Shown here piece by piece: positions 17,891 to 27,546 of a DNA stretch of 64,000 bases. The stretch spans positions 536,066 through 600,065 of the forward strand of contig NZ_JACIJO010000003.1 of NCBI RefSeq assembly GCF_014206875.1. The letters are read 5' to 3'. Source of the DNA: Algoriphagus iocasae. Lineage in GTDB: Bacteria; Bacteroidota; Bacteroidia; Cytophagales; Cyclobacteriaceae. Both the position numbers and the translations under genes were made by a program. Numbering within the stretch: the stretch's first letter is position 1; each line of letters begins with the position of its first letter. A model generated the notes under the pieces. The model was not told the origin of the DNA. It was given only the letters and a program-made list of their open reading frames with translations, and made no database searches.

Positions 17891-18715
17891 ATGAATAAAT
17901 TATTTAAAAACATCTTGTGTTTGGCGTTTTTGGCGTGTTGTTTTTACTCATGCGTGCCTAATAAAAAGATGATTTACATGCAGGAACTGGAAGAAAGTCA
18001 AGGTCCTTTAATTGAATCCAGTGGTAAGTATCCATACGAAACAGAGGAATATCTTTTACAGATAAATGATATTGTTGAAATCACTATTAAGACAACAGAT
18101 CAAAATTTGAATTTGATCTTTGGTGCCATCTCTAATGAAAACCAAACTTCTGCTCAAATGGGAGGTAGTCAAGGTGCTGGAGATGCATTCTTCTTAAATG
18201 GATACACTATTGATGAAAGAGGATTAGTGGAAATTCCTTTGATCGGTGAAGTGAAGCTTCTTGGTTTGGATACGAGACAAGCAAAAGAGTTAATTGAAAA
18301 AGAGGTGTTAAAGTATGTGAAGGAGAATGAATTCTTTGTAAGAGTGAGATTAGGTGGAATCCGTTTCAGTGCTTTAGGTGAGTTTACCAGGTCTGGAAAG
18401 TATACCATTTTGCAAAATCGGGTTACTATTTATGAAGCTATTGCCTTTGCAGGAGATTTAAACCGAGTTGCGAAACGAGATCAGGTCCTCTTGGTAAGAC
18501 AATATCCAGATGGATCCCAAATCCATAAAATCAATCTCCTAGATAGAGACCTATTAGGTTCCGAATTTTACTTTTTAAAACCTAATGATATGATTTATGC
18601 AGAACCTATGAAAGTAAGGGAGCTTGGAGCAGGTACCAACTTGGTTGAAACTCTGACTTTGTTGACGACTACTATAACAGCAGTTGCTTTGGTTCTAACA
18701 CTAGTTAAAAATTAA
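17891..18715 (+). CDS. wza: Wza-type polysaccharide export lipoprotein
   Basis: This 274-residue protein has a lipoprotein signal with the lipidated Cys at residue 21 (AFLACCFYSC). Residues ~45-160 form the polysaccharide biosynthesis/export domain (YLLQINDIVEITIKTTDQN through IDERGLVEIPLIGEVKL). A SLBB-type domain follows (RFSALGEFTRSGKYTILQN). A C-terminal hydrophobic segment (LTLLTTTITAVALVLTLV) would span the outer membrane, as in Wza. It forms the export channel and is followed after 13 bases by the Wzc kinase, the usual arrangement. It lacks the extra domains of E. coli Wza, as is usual for Bacteroidota homologues. Confidence 0.92.
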   Translation: MNKLFKNILCLAFLACCFYSCVPNKKMIYMQELEESQGPLIESSGKYPYETEEYLLQINDIVEITIKTTDQNLNLIFGAISNENQTSAQMGGSQGAGDAFFLNGYTIDERGLVEIPLIGEVKLLGLDTRQAKELIEKEVLKYVKENEFFVRVRLGGIRFSALGEFTRSGKYTILQNRVTIYEAIAFAGDLNRVAKRDQVLLVRQYPDGSQIHKINLLDRDLLGSEFYFLKPNDMIYAEPMKVRELGAGTNLVETLTLLTTTITAVALVLTLVKN

Positions 18716-18728
18716 TATCCCTAATAAT

Positions 18729-21098
18729 ATGAGTTTTAATCAAGAGGAGAGCGATTTTTTCCAAGACGACGATAGTAGTTTTGATTTAAAAACGCTTTTT
18801 CCTAAAATATTAAGAATATGGCCTGTCATTTTGATTTGTATGGCTATTTTCCTTGCAACAGCCTATTTTTATACAAATACTACAGTGCCGGCTTACCTTG
18901 TTTCAAGTAAGTTTTTTATCAAAGAACAAGAAAGTCCATTATCACTTTTTGAAAATCCTGCATTGGGTGGACAGCAGGGAATTGGTATCACTAATGAGAT
19001 TATTATTCTGAAGTCCAGACCTATTGCCGAAGCGGCATTAGTTCAGCTGGATTTTGATGTGGAATATTATGAAGAGGGAAGGTTTATTAAAAAAGAGGTA
19101 TTTAGAAAAACCCCAATTGTTGTAGAAGTTGAATGGGAAAACCCTCAACTTTTAAATGGACTGGTGGAAGTCAAGTGGAATAATCCTGCTGAATATACAC
19201 TTTCTTTTCCTGACGAAAATTATTCTCAGTCATATCCTGATGGCAGTATCGGAGTAGGTGTCCCAAATCAGGGAGGAACATATAAATTTAATGAGTGGAT
19301 TGAAACTCCTCAGTTTAAAGTTAAGATCAATAATACCTCCAATCAAGATTCTGGGGAGGCATATTATATAGTAAGGGATAAAAATTACTTAATCAACAAG
19401 TATTCAGGAGGTTTGATAGTGGATTTAGAGGAAAAAAACTCCACTATTTTGAACTTAAGTATGGCTGTTCCTAATACCGAAAAAGGACAAACATACTTGA
19501 ATGCCTTGATGGAAACTTATCTTGAACTTGAGCTTCAAGAGAAAAATGAAATTGCTAATCGGACTATCAATTTTATCGATAAGCAAATAGCTGGTGTTTC
19601 TGATTCCCTGACTCAATTTGAAAATAAGGTTCAGTCGTTTAGATCAAATAATAAAATTTATAACCTAAATAATGAAAGTAGCACAGTCTATGGCAGACTG
19701 ACTGAAATAGAGTCTGAACTCGCGAATGCGAAATTAAAAAGCAGATATTTTCAAAGTTTGAAGGATTATCTGGTTAGAGAGAATTATAATGAAATTGTGG
19801 TGCCATCCGGTTTGGGAATAGAAGACCCATATTTAAATGGCTTGATAGAAAATCTCTTATCTGTCCAAGTGGATAGATCACGTTTGATGGCCACCCAGAC
19901 TGAGCTTTCTCCTGCAGTGAGAGAAGCCAATAAAAAATTAGATGACCTCAATAAGTCCATTCGTGAAATTTTGGATAATGTGGACTTAAATAACCAGATG
20001 ACAATAAATGATCTGGAGCAAAGGAAAAAAGAAATTGAATCATCATTTAGAAATCTCCCACAGGCAGAACAGAATTTGATTGCTTTGCAGAGGCAGGCTG
20101 ATCTTTCTGAAAGCATATATAACTTCTTAAGTGAAAAGAGAGCAGAATCTGCTATTACCAAAGCTTCTAATAGGCCAAATAATAAAATTATTGAATTTGC
20201 GAAGACGGTAGGTGGTCCAGTTTCCCCAAAGCCGCAAAGGAATTATTTGTTCGCACTTTTCTGTGGGTTAATCTTACCGATAGTATTTGTAGTCTGTAGA
20301 GAGCTTTTCAGAGTTAAAATTGAGGATATTACTTACTTGGAGAAAAAATTAAAAATCCCTGTAATTGCTACTATCCTTAAAAACAAAGAAGAAAATAACC
20401 TGGTAGTATTTAACAATGGTAAGTCAGGGATTGCAGAATCCTTCAGATCATTGAGAGCCAATATCAGATATTTAATGCAAAAGGATAAGCAGGTCACCTT
20501 AATGCTTACTTCAACTATTTCCAGTGAAGGAAAAACATTCTGTGCTATGAATTTGGCCTCAGTTTATTCTTTGACTGGCAAAAAAACAATCCTTGTAGGA
20601 TGTGACATGAGAAAGCCTAAAATATTTGATGATTTTGGGCTGAAAAATGATTTGGGACTTTCTACTGTTCTTAGTAATCAGATTGAGAATTGGGGCGATG
20701 CTGTTCAAAGTTCTGAATATGAAAACTTGGATATTTTGGTGTCAGGTCCAATTCCTCCTAACCCTGCAGAACTATTATCTGGTGATCAGTTTGAAAATCT
20801 AGTTAATGAACTTAAAAAGGTTTACGATGTAATAATTTTAGATACACCTCCAATTGGTTTGGTAAGTGAAACAATCGAATTATTAAATTTTGTAGACCTG
20901 ACCCTGTTTGTGTTTAGACAAGATTATAGTCAAAGAAACTTTATCGATGCATTGAATGGTCTTAAAACAGGCAAAGGGATTAAAAATATTTATGCCTTGT
21001 TTAATGGAGTAGAAGGTAAAGGAGTTACTTACGGTTATGGCTATAGCTATGGCTATGGATATGGTTATTATAGTGATGATAAAAAAAGTAAAAAGTAA
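18729..21098 (+). CDS. wzc: Wzc-type polysaccharide co-polymerase / BY-kinase
   Basis: This 789-residue protein has a first membrane segment at ~residues 33-52 (VILICMAIFLATAYFY). A periplasmic Wzz domain with coiled coils (about 265-460) is followed by a PVSPKPQRNY motif and a second membrane segment near 510. The cytoplasmic kinase has Walker A STISSEGKTF (about 597-606), Walker A' LVGCDMRKPK (about 620) and Walker B VIILDTPPIG (about 700). The tail is a Gly/Tyr cluster (YGYGYSYGYGYGYYSDD), the expected autophosphorylation site. It would control chain length and export with the adjacent Wza. Confidence 0.93.
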   Translation: MSFNQEESDFFQDDDSSFDLKTLFPKILRIWPVILICMAIFLATAYFYTNTTVPAYLVSSKFFIKEQESPLSLFENPALGGQQGIGITNEIIILKSRPIAEAALVQLDFDVEYYEEGRFIKKEVFRKTPIVVEVEWENPQLLNGLVEVKWNNPAEYTLSFPDENYSQSYPDGSIGVGVPNQGGTYKFNEWIETPQFKVKINNTSNQDSGEAYYIVRDKNYLINKYSGGLIVDLEEKNSTILNLSMAVPNTEKGQTYLNALMETYLELELQEKNEIANRTINFIDKQIAGVSDSLTQFENKVQSFRSNNKIYNLNNESSTVYGRLTEIESELANAKLKSRYFQSLKDYLVRENYNEIVVPSGLGIEDPYLNGLIENLLSVQVDRSRLMATQTELSPAVREANKKLDDLNKSIREILDNVDLNNQMTINDLEQRKKEIESSFRNLPQAEQNLIALQRQADLSESIYNFLSEKRAESAITKASNRPNNKIIEFAKTVGGPVSPKPQRNYLFALFCGLILPIVFVVCRELFRVKIEDITYLEKKLKIPVIATILKNKEENNLVVFNNGKSGIAESFRSLRANIRYLMQKDKQVTLMLTSTISSEGKTFCAMNLASVYSLTGKKTILVGCDMRKPKIFDDFGLKNDLGLSTVLSNQIENWGDAVQSSEYENLDILVSGPIPPNPAELLSGDQFENLVNELKKVYDVIILDTPPIGLVSETIELLNFVDLTLFVFRQDYSQRNFIDALNGLKTGKGIKNIYALFNGVEGKGVTYGYGYSYGYGYGYYSDDKKSKK

Positions 21099-21114
21099 TC
21101 TGAAGCAATTCTAA

Positions 21115-22911
21115 GTGAAGTTGATTTCAAAATACTTTAAACATTTTATTTTCTTTTACTCCTACTTAGGGAATAGAATAATCTTTCTAGTCGTATTAAG
21201 TTTAGTCGGAGGTTTTCTGGATGGTTTTGGCCTTGCCTTATTCATTCCTTTGATTCAAGTCGCAGGGAAAGCTCAAATAGATAAAGCTGAGGCAGAGGAG
21301 TCATTAGGATCATTAAATTTTTTGCTTGACTTTATTACCTGGTCAGGCTTTGAATTGACTGCTGTTGTAATTCTGGTATTTCTCTTACTCATTTTTGTGG
21401 TAAAAGGGCTTTTTAAGTATTTAGAAAGCCATTATAAAGTACTGGTTCAAATGTATTTTGTCAGAAAGATCAGATACCAAATGGTAGATAGTCTCGGCGA
21501 CATGGAATATAGGAATTTTCTAGGTCTTGATGCCGGCCGGGTTCAAAACACGCTCTCTGGGGAGATATACAAAATTGTATCTGCTTATGTGGCATATTTT
21601 AATACCCTCCAGTCTTTCGTATTACTTTTGGTTTATGTAGTGTTGGCCTTATTGGCAAACTTTCAATTTGCACTTGTGGTCAGTGTAGGAGGTTATTTAT
21701 CCAATCTGATTTTCAAAATCATTTTTAAATACACAGAATCTGCTTCCCTTAATAACAGTAAACTAAGCCATAAGTATCAGTCTTCTTTGATTCAAGCAGT
21801 TCATAATTTTAAGTACCTAAAAGCCACAAATTATTTTCAGAAATATAAAATCAAGCTAAAGGATTATGTAGACCAGATTGAGCTTGAGCAAAAGAAAATC
21901 GGAATCTTCAATGCGATTCTGATGGCAGCCAGAGAACCTTTAGTAATTGCAATTGTGGTAGCTGCTATTTTAGTGGAGATAAAACTTCTTAATGGGAATA
22001 TTGCTGCCATATTTTTAAGTTTAATGTTCTTTTACAGAGCATTGAATTTTATCATGTTAGTTCAAACGCATTGGCAAGCTTTTACCGCAAATTTAGGTGG
22101 GCTTCATGTAGGATTGGAGCTTCTCAATGATCTGGAAAGTGGCAAGGAACAAGATGATTCCACAGTTTTAGTGGAAAGAATAAAATCAATCTATCTAAAT
22201 AAAGTGGGCTTTTACTACTCTCCAGAAAAGAATGTTCTTAAAAACATAGATTTAGAAATAGCTAATAATCGATCATATGCACTTGTTGGGAAAAGTGGCA
22301 GTGGCAAAACAACTTTAACCAACCTGCTCGTCGGTTTAATTCATCCTACTTCTGGAGAATTTACTCTCAACGGAAAACCACTCAGGTCTTATAATCTTTC
22401 TAGCTACAGATCAAAAATTGGCTATATCACTCAAGAAGCAGTGATTTTTAACGATACCGTTTTTAATAACATCACATTCTGGGCAGAAAAGACAGAGGCT
22501 AATCAAAAAAAGTTTATTAAAGCAATCGAACTGGCAAATCTCACAGAGCTAGTTGAAGGACTTCCGGAAAAGGAAAATACCATCCTAGGTGATAGTGGAG
22601 CTTTGATTTCCGGAGGGCAAAAACAACGGATTTCTATCGCCAGAGAGTTATTTAAAGATGCTGAATTATTGATTTTTGATGAGGCAACTTCGGCCTTGGA
22701 TAGTGAGACTGAAAAAATGATTCAAGAAAATATTGATTCATTAAAGGGATCCTGCAATATCGTATTGATTGCACATAGACTAAGTACGGTTAAAAATGCT
22801 GATGAAATCCTTCTTATGAAAGACGGAGAAGTTGAATGTAGAGGCACTTTTGCTGAACTATTATCTGATAGCAAAACCTTCAAATCGATGGTTGAGCTTC
22901 AGGAGTTTTAA
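21115..22911 (+). CDS. ABC exporter half-transporter, PglK/MsbA-like lipid-linked oligosaccharide flippase
   Basis: This 598-residue GTG-start protein has a membrane domain of about six helices (residues ~1-330) fused to an ATPase domain. Walker A is ALVGKSGSGKTTL (about 390), the signature LISGGQKQRISIAREL (about 500), Walker B LLIFDEATSALDSE (about 520) and the H-loop IAHRLSTV (about 555). The PglK type flips undecaprenyl-linked glycans, and the position right after Wza/Wzc supports that role over lipid A or drug export. A Wzx flippase is also present at 4422, so the two probably handle different lipid-linked glycans. Confidence 0.85.
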   Translation: MKLISKYFKHFIFFYSYLGNRIIFLVVLSLVGGFLDGFGLALFIPLIQVAGKAQIDKAEAEESLGSLNFLLDFITWSGFELTAVVILVFLLLIFVVKGLFKYLESHYKVLVQMYFVRKIRYQMVDSLGDMEYRNFLGLDAGRVQNTLSGEIYKIVSAYVAYFNTLQSFVLLLVYVVLALLANFQFALVVSVGGYLSNLIFKIIFKYTESASLNNSKLSHKYQSSLIQAVHNFKYLKATNYFQKYKIKLKDYVDQIELEQKKIGIFNAILMAAREPLVIAIVVAAILVEIKLLNGNIAAIFLSLMFFYRALNFIMLVQTHWQAFTANLGGLHVGLELLNDLESGKEQDDSTVLVERIKSIYLNKVGFYYSPEKNVLKNIDLEIANNRSYALVGKSGSGKTTLTNLLVGLIHPTSGEFTLNGKPLRSYNLSSYRSKIGYITQEAVIFNDTVFNNITFWAEKTEANQKKFIKAIELANLTELVEGLPEKENTILGDSGALISGGQKQRISIARELFKDAELLIFDEATSALDSETEKMIQENIDSLKGSCNIVLIAHRLSTVKNADEILLMKDGEVECRGTFAELLSDSKTFKSMVELQEF

Positions 22912-22928
22912 TTTATTAGCATAGAATC

Positions 22929-24041
22929 ATGGTAAAATTCCTAGATCTTCAAAAAATAAATCTTGCACATGAGGCTGAATTACAAGAAGCCTTAAATCAA
23001 GTTTTGTTAAATGGCTGGTATATCAGAGGTAAATTTCATGATGAATTTGAGTCGAAATTTGCTGACTACTGTGGCACATCCAGATGCGTTGGAGTGGCAA
23101 ATGGATTGGATGCATTGATTTTGATTTTCAAAGGTTTTAAGCAATTAGGACTGTTGAAAGATGGGGACGAGGTGATTGTCCAAGCTAATACCTATATCGC
23201 TTCGATTATTTCAATTACAGCTTCAGGTTTGGTTCCAGTTTTTGTAGAGCCGGATAAGGATACTTATAATTTAAGTGTTGAAAATGTAAGTAAAGCTATC
23301 ACTAGTAAAACAAAAGCAATCCTGGCGGTTCATCTATACGGACAGTTGTCTCCGATGAGAGAATTGAAAGAGTTGGCTGAAAAAAACAACTTGTTATTAG
23401 TGGAGGATTGTGCTCAGTCTCATGGTGCAAAGGATCATAGAGGCTTAAAGGCTGGAAATCTATCTGATGCTGCTGGTTTTTCATTTTACCCAGGTAAAAA
23501 CATGGGGGCTTTAGGCGATGCCGGTGCAGTAACAACATCCAATGAATCTCTGGCAAACATCATTAAAACCATGGGCAACTATGGAAGTCAAAAAAAATAC
23601 CTCAATGAATTACAAGGGGTGAATTCCAGATTAGATGAAATTCAGGCAGCTGTCTTATTGGTTAAATTGAAATACATTGATCAGGAGAATGAGTTAAGAA
23701 GAAGAATTGCAGAGAGATATCTTTCAGAAATCATTAATCCTCACTTAACGTTACCAAAATTTCAATCAGGTAGTTTAGATCATGTTTTTCATGTTTTTGT
23801 TATCCGGTGTAAGAATAGAAAGGAATTTATTGAGTTTACTGATTCACATGGCATACAAACTTTGATTCATTATCCTATTCCTTTTCACAAACAAGGAGCT
23901 TATCAAGAATATGCATCCTTGAAACTTCCAATCACAGAACGTATCCATGAGGAGATTGTAAGCATCCCAATCAGTCCGGTTATGGAAGAATCAGAAGTTG
24001 ATCAGGTAATCCAAGTATTAAATCAATATAGACCTGGATAA
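22929..24041 (+). CDS. DegT-family sugar aminotransferase (FdtB/QdtB-like)
   Basis: This 370-residue PLP enzyme has its Schiff-base lysine at residue 190 in FYPGKNMGALGDAGAV. It also shows the family's VEDCAQSHGA segment and NSRLDEIQAAVL near residue 235. It most resembles FdtB/QdtB, which aminate C3 of dTDP-3-keto-6-deoxyhexose to make dTDP-Fuc3N or Qui3N. The matching ketoisomerase-type cupins and N-acetyltransferase lie 15 kb downstream at 39378-40657, so the pathway is split. RmlA/RmlB-type genes for dTDP-4-keto-6-deoxyglucose are not in the window. It differs from the CBS-fused aminotransferase at 1692. Confidence 0.88.
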   Translation: MVKFLDLQKINLAHEAELQEALNQVLLNGWYIRGKFHDEFESKFADYCGTSRCVGVANGLDALILIFKGFKQLGLLKDGDEVIVQANTYIASIISITASGLVPVFVEPDKDTYNLSVENVSKAITSKTKAILAVHLYGQLSPMRELKELAEKNNLLLVEDCAQSHGAKDHRGLKAGNLSDAAGFSFYPGKNMGALGDAGAVTTSNESLANIIKTMGNYGSQKKYLNELQGVNSRLDEIQAAVLLVKLKYIDQENELRRRIAERYLSEIINPHLTLPKFQSGSLDHVFHVFVIRCKNRKEFIEFTDSHGIQTLIHYPIPFHKQGAYQEYASLKLPITERIHEEIVSIPISPVMEESEVDQVIQVLNQYRPG

Positions 24042-24045
24042 GGAA

Positions 24046-24924
24046 GTGCCTAATTATCCTTTGGTTAGCATTATAGCGATAGCCTATAACCATGAAGAAT
24101 TTTTGGAAGAGGCATTGGATAGCATTATTTTCCAATCCTATCTGGAAATTGAAATAATCATCGTGGATGCATGCTCCAAAGATCAAAGTGTCTCTAAAAT
24201 AAAAGGCTGGATCAATAGAAATCCTCAGGCCAAAGTCAAAACGATTTTTCAGTCCTCAACCAAGAAAATCACCGAAAACGCAAACGATGCTTTAAAATTG
24301 GTTGAAGGTGAATATTATCAGATTTTAAGCTGTGACGATGTTTTGATGCCTCAAAAGATCAAAGATCAAGTAAAAGTATTCCAAACATCTGATGAAAAAC
24401 TTGGAGTTGTTTACTGCGATGCAGAAAAGATAGATAAGAAGAGTCAGGCTTTAAAAGAACCTACATTTTTTCAGGAAAGAAATTGGACTTCTTCTTCTCA
24501 ATTACCTTCGGGAATGATATTCCCTATACTCCTGATGGATTATTTTATTACTGCTCCGACAGTATTGGTTAAAAAGGAATTTGCGTTGAAAGTCGGTGGC
24601 TATAACCCAGAATCCATGATGGAAGATCTGGATTTGTTTTTAAAGATGGCCCAGCAATTTTCGTTTAAGGGAATCCTGGAAGTTGGAGTCAAATACCGAG
24701 TATTAGAAACTTCTTTATTAAGATCAACGGATCCTTTCTACAGGCAATCCACAAGGCTGAAAATCTATTCAGATTATTTGGATCAAAAAGGAGAATGGGA
24801 TCGATTTATCACACACCAATTCCTTATAGCTCATAAGACTAAATCATTTTTCCTAAAGATGATTTACTCCCTTCAGCTAGCCATACAAAAATTACTAAAA
24901 TCACAGTTTAAAAAGCATTATTAA
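24046..24924 (+). CDS. GT2 family glycosyltransferase
   Basis: This 292-residue GTG-start protein begins four bases after the aminotransferase stop. GT-A motifs are LVSIIAIAYNHEEFLEEAL, IIIVDACSKDQSVSK (about residue 37), ENANDALKLVEGEYYQIL (about 78) and the metal-binding SCDDVLMPQKI (about 96). MMEDLDLFLKMAQQ (about 192) is the acceptor-side motif. It resembles GT2 enzymes of O-antigen clusters. Coupling to the aminotransferase hints that it may use the resulting 3-amino sugar, but this is inference. Confidence 0.87.
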   Translation: MPNYPLVSIIAIAYNHEEFLEEALDSIIFQSYLEIEIIIVDACSKDQSVSKIKGWINRNPQAKVKTIFQSSTKKITENANDALKLVEGEYYQILSCDDVLMPQKIKDQVKVFQTSDEKLGVVYCDAEKIDKKSQALKEPTFFQERNWTSSSQLPSGMIFPILLMDYFITAPTVLVKKEFALKVGGYNPESMMEDLDLFLKMAQQFSFKGILEVGVKYRVLETSLLRSTDPFYRQSTRLKIYSDYLDQKGEWDRFITHQFLIAHKTKSFFLKMIYSLQLAIQKLLKSQFKKHY

Positions 24925-24931
24925 CCTTTCT

Positions 24932-26110
24932 ATGACCATCAAAAGAAAGGTTTTATTCATTTTACCCGAGATATTGGGGCCTGGTGGACAAGAATTAGAA
25001 AATATAGGATTTGCAAAGTGTCTTCATTCTGATCCTCGATTTGAAGTTGCTATTCTAAATTTTTATTCCCCATTCCAAGTAAATGAATTAGAAAATCTTC
25101 CAAAATTAGACTGGGATTTACCTCAGCTAAAGCAGGTGGTTTTCAATAAGAAATTTCTGAAAATCTGGATCAAATCAGGCTTTAGGTTTGATATGAGTCT
25201 GGGCAATTGCTTCAGAAATTTTCCTGAATTATTCGACTTTTGGTTGATTGAAAAACTTCAAGGATTTGACCTTTGCTTTACTGGAATCAGTCCCACCAGA
25301 CTGCTACCTCATATTTTGAGACTTTGTGTTCAAAATAGAGTTGCTTTTGCCTATCATGAGTCTTCGATTTTCCATCCAAAGAATGATCATTTCTATCGAT
25401 TGATGGAGGGGAATGGTTCTTTTTTGATTTCTGCTCAGGCTAAAGAAGAATACCTTTTGGAAAATTATCCCAAGGCTGATTATTCCATCATCAAGCAGTG
25501 GATTTATTTGGGTCAAGAAGAATTTCTTAAAATCCCTCCTAGAGTTCATAGCCCCATCAAATTTGGATATGTAGGGAGAATGGATTTGGGCAAGAATCTT
25601 CAAGTGATTTTAGAGGCTGTAGAAATATTAAAGAAAAAGGATCTTGCTTTTGAATTTTTATTGTTTGGCGATGGACCAGAATTAGCCAATTTGAAAGCTT
25701 TTGCCAAAGATTCAAATATTGAAGACAGGGTTAATTTTAGAGGCAGTTTTCCTTTTGAGGAAAGGCATCGCTGTTTTTCTGAAATAGATGTATTCGTAAT
25801 GACCAGTACTTTTGAGGGTGGCCCTTTGGTTATTTTGGAAGCAATGGCTGCAGGAAAGCCAATCATTACAACAAAAGTAGGGGATGTTCCTAACCGGGTT
25901 TTTGAAGAGCAAAACGGATACGTCTTGCCAGTCGATTGTTCTTCATCCTCTTTATCCCAGGCTATGGAACATTATTTAAACAATAAGGAGGAAGTTATCA
26001 AGCAGGGTGAAAAAAGCAGGGAACTCTTTTTAAATGAATTTGAAGAAGAAGGCTGTGAAGAACTCTTCAAGAAAAGTTTACTGAAAATCATTAGGTCAAA
26101 AAATTACTAG
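24932..26110 (+). CDS. GT4 family glycosyltransferase
   Basis: This 392-residue GT-B enzyme has an N-terminal glycine-rich loop (LPEILGPGGQELEN, about residue 10). The C-terminal nucleotide-sugar domain has FGYVGRMDLGKNLQVILEA (about 210) and the GT4 signature EGGPLVILEAMAAGKPIITT (about 292-311), where the first Glu and the second Glu in the EGG...LE pattern are catalytic/binding residues. It retains configuration at the anomeric carbon. Its stop overlaps the next GTG start by one base. Donor unknown. Confidence 0.9.
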   Translation: MTIKRKVLFILPEILGPGGQELENIGFAKCLHSDPRFEVAILNFYSPFQVNELENLPKLDWDLPQLKQVVFNKKFLKIWIKSGFRFDMSLGNCFRNFPELFDFWLIEKLQGFDLCFTGISPTRLLPHILRLCVQNRVAFAYHESSIFHPKNDHFYRLMEGNGSFLISAQAKEEYLLENYPKADYSIIKQWIYLGQEEFLKIPPRVHSPIKFGYVGRMDLGKNLQVILEAVEILKKKDLAFEFLLFGDGPELANLKAFAKDSNIEDRVNFRGSFPFEERHRCFSEIDVFVMTSTFEGGPLVILEAMAAGKPIITTKVGDVPNRVFEEQNGYVLPVDCSSSSLSQAMEHYLNNKEEVIKQGEKSRELFLNEFEEEGCEELFKKSLLKIIRSKNY

Positions 26111-27519
26111 TGAATAAGAATATTCTATTTGTAATTCCAGATGGGGTAGGGATCAGAAATTATCTGTATTCTGATTTGTTTCTCCATTTGAATCAACAAG
26201 GGTTTCATATCCATTTGATGCATAATCTAGAAAGTCAGATTTTAAATTATGTAAAAAATGAAAGAGGAATTGATTTCAGCGATGAACCTTTAAGAAAGGT
26301 AACAGAATCCAGATTTCAACAATTTCTGCGTGAAACTTCCACCTATGCAAGGCTGAAGCACAATTCCAAACTAAAGCAAAATCCAACCATCTTGACCAAT
26401 TGGTTTAAGGTTAGAAATAATCCTTTGAAAAGGGTATTTCAAAAAACGACAGAACTTGCGAGTACTACCTTATCCAACTATGAGGGCATCAAATATCTGG
26501 AGGAAACCAATAGACTGAAATGGCGCCGAAGTTTGGCCTACCAAGAATTCAAATCAGATATTCAAAGAATCAAACCTGATTTAATCTTTATCACCCATCA
26601 ACGGGTTGCAACTTTAGAACCGCTATGTTTGGCAGCCTCTGATCTGGGGGTAAAAACAGTGACAGCAATTTTTTCTTGGGACAATCTTCCAAAGGCAAGA
26701 CTTCCCCTTCGTACGGATCATTACGCGGTTTGGTCTGAATACATGAAAAATGAACTCTTGGAATATTATCCAGAGATTCCAGAAAGCGCCTTAGCTATTG
26801 TTGGAACGCCTCAATTCGATTTTCATTTTCAGCCTGAGTTATTGGAGTCGAGAGAAGATTTTGCCGCAAAGTATGGTTTGGATACTTCTAAAAAATGGAT
26901 CCTCTTCTCTGGAGATGATGAGTTGACTTCTCCACATGATCCAGATTATTTAAGTGACGTTGCTTCTGCTTTGGAATCTAATCCTGAAGTTTCAATTCTT
27001 TTTAGGCAAGTTCCGGTATGCACAGTAGAACGTTACCAAACTGTATTGGATCGGTTTTCCAATATCAAACATATTCCTCCCAAATGGGAAAAAGGGGCTA
27101 GTTGGATGTCCTTTTATCCACTTTTCGAGGATATAAAACTCTTGATGAACCTCTGTCAGCATTGTGAGTTTTCTGTGAATATTGGATCCACTATAGGATT
27201 GGACTTTTCTTATTTTGATAAGCCAACAGTTTTTTTGGCTTATGATACTGTGGAAGATAAAAATTGGAGCACTGATGTAGTTTATAAATTTCAGCATTTC
27301 AGATCCTTCGAAGGGTTGGATGCGGTAGTTTTCGCAAAGGAAAAATCTAGCTTATCATCTCTCTTGAATCAGGTGTTGGAGAAGCCAGAGGCTTTTTCCA
27401 CCCAAAAGCATCTTTGGAGAGACAAGATTGCCTCAAATAGAAAAAAGAACCTTTCCTCCAAACAAATTACAGCATTTTTGGAATCTATTTTAGTGGAAAC
27501 AGAGGCTGTTCAGGAATAG
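26110..27519 (+). CDS. Putative GT-B glycosyl/glycerophosphotransferase-like protein
   Basis: This 469-residue GTG-start protein is not firmly assigned. It lacks a GT4 signature. FSWDNLPKARLPLRTDHYAV (about residue 192), AIVGTPQFDFHFQPELL (about 235), FSGDDELTSPHDPDYL (about 268) and FSVNIGSTIGLDFSYFDKPT (about 355) match the order of motifs in CDP-glycerol transferase-like and surface-carbohydrate GT-B proteins, with a Ser-Thr phosphate-binding segment near the end. It overlaps the preceding GT4 gene by one base and lies inside a glycosyltransferase string. A glycan-assembly role is likely; the donor is not known. Confidence 0.6.
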   Translation: MNKNILFVIPDGVGIRNYLYSDLFLHLNQQGFHIHLMHNLESQILNYVKNERGIDFSDEPLRKVTESRFQQFLRETSTYARLKHNSKLKQNPTILTNWFKVRNNPLKRVFQKTTELASTTLSNYEGIKYLEETNRLKWRRSLAYQEFKSDIQRIKPDLIFITHQRVATLEPLCLAASDLGVKTVTAIFSWDNLPKARLPLRTDHYAVWSEYMKNELLEYYPEIPESALAIVGTPQFDFHFQPELLESREDFAAKYGLDTSKKWILFSGDDELTSPHDPDYLSDVASALESNPEVSILFRQVPVCTVERYQTVLDRFSNIKHIPPKWEKGASWMSFYPLFEDIKLLMNLCQHCEFSVNIGSTIGLDFSYFDKPTVFLAYDTVEDKNWSTDVVYKFQHFRSFEGLDAVVFAKEKSSLSSLLNQVLEKPEAFSTQKHLWRDKIASNRKKNLSSKQITAFLESILVETEAVQE

Positions 27520-27546
27520 AAAAATCAACTCATTAAGAATATAGAA

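Noticed and set aside
19784..20161. 125-codon minus-strand ORF inside Wzc
   Set aside because: Antisense to the coiled-coil region of a clear Wzc; Ser/Leu-rich shadow frame with no family signal.
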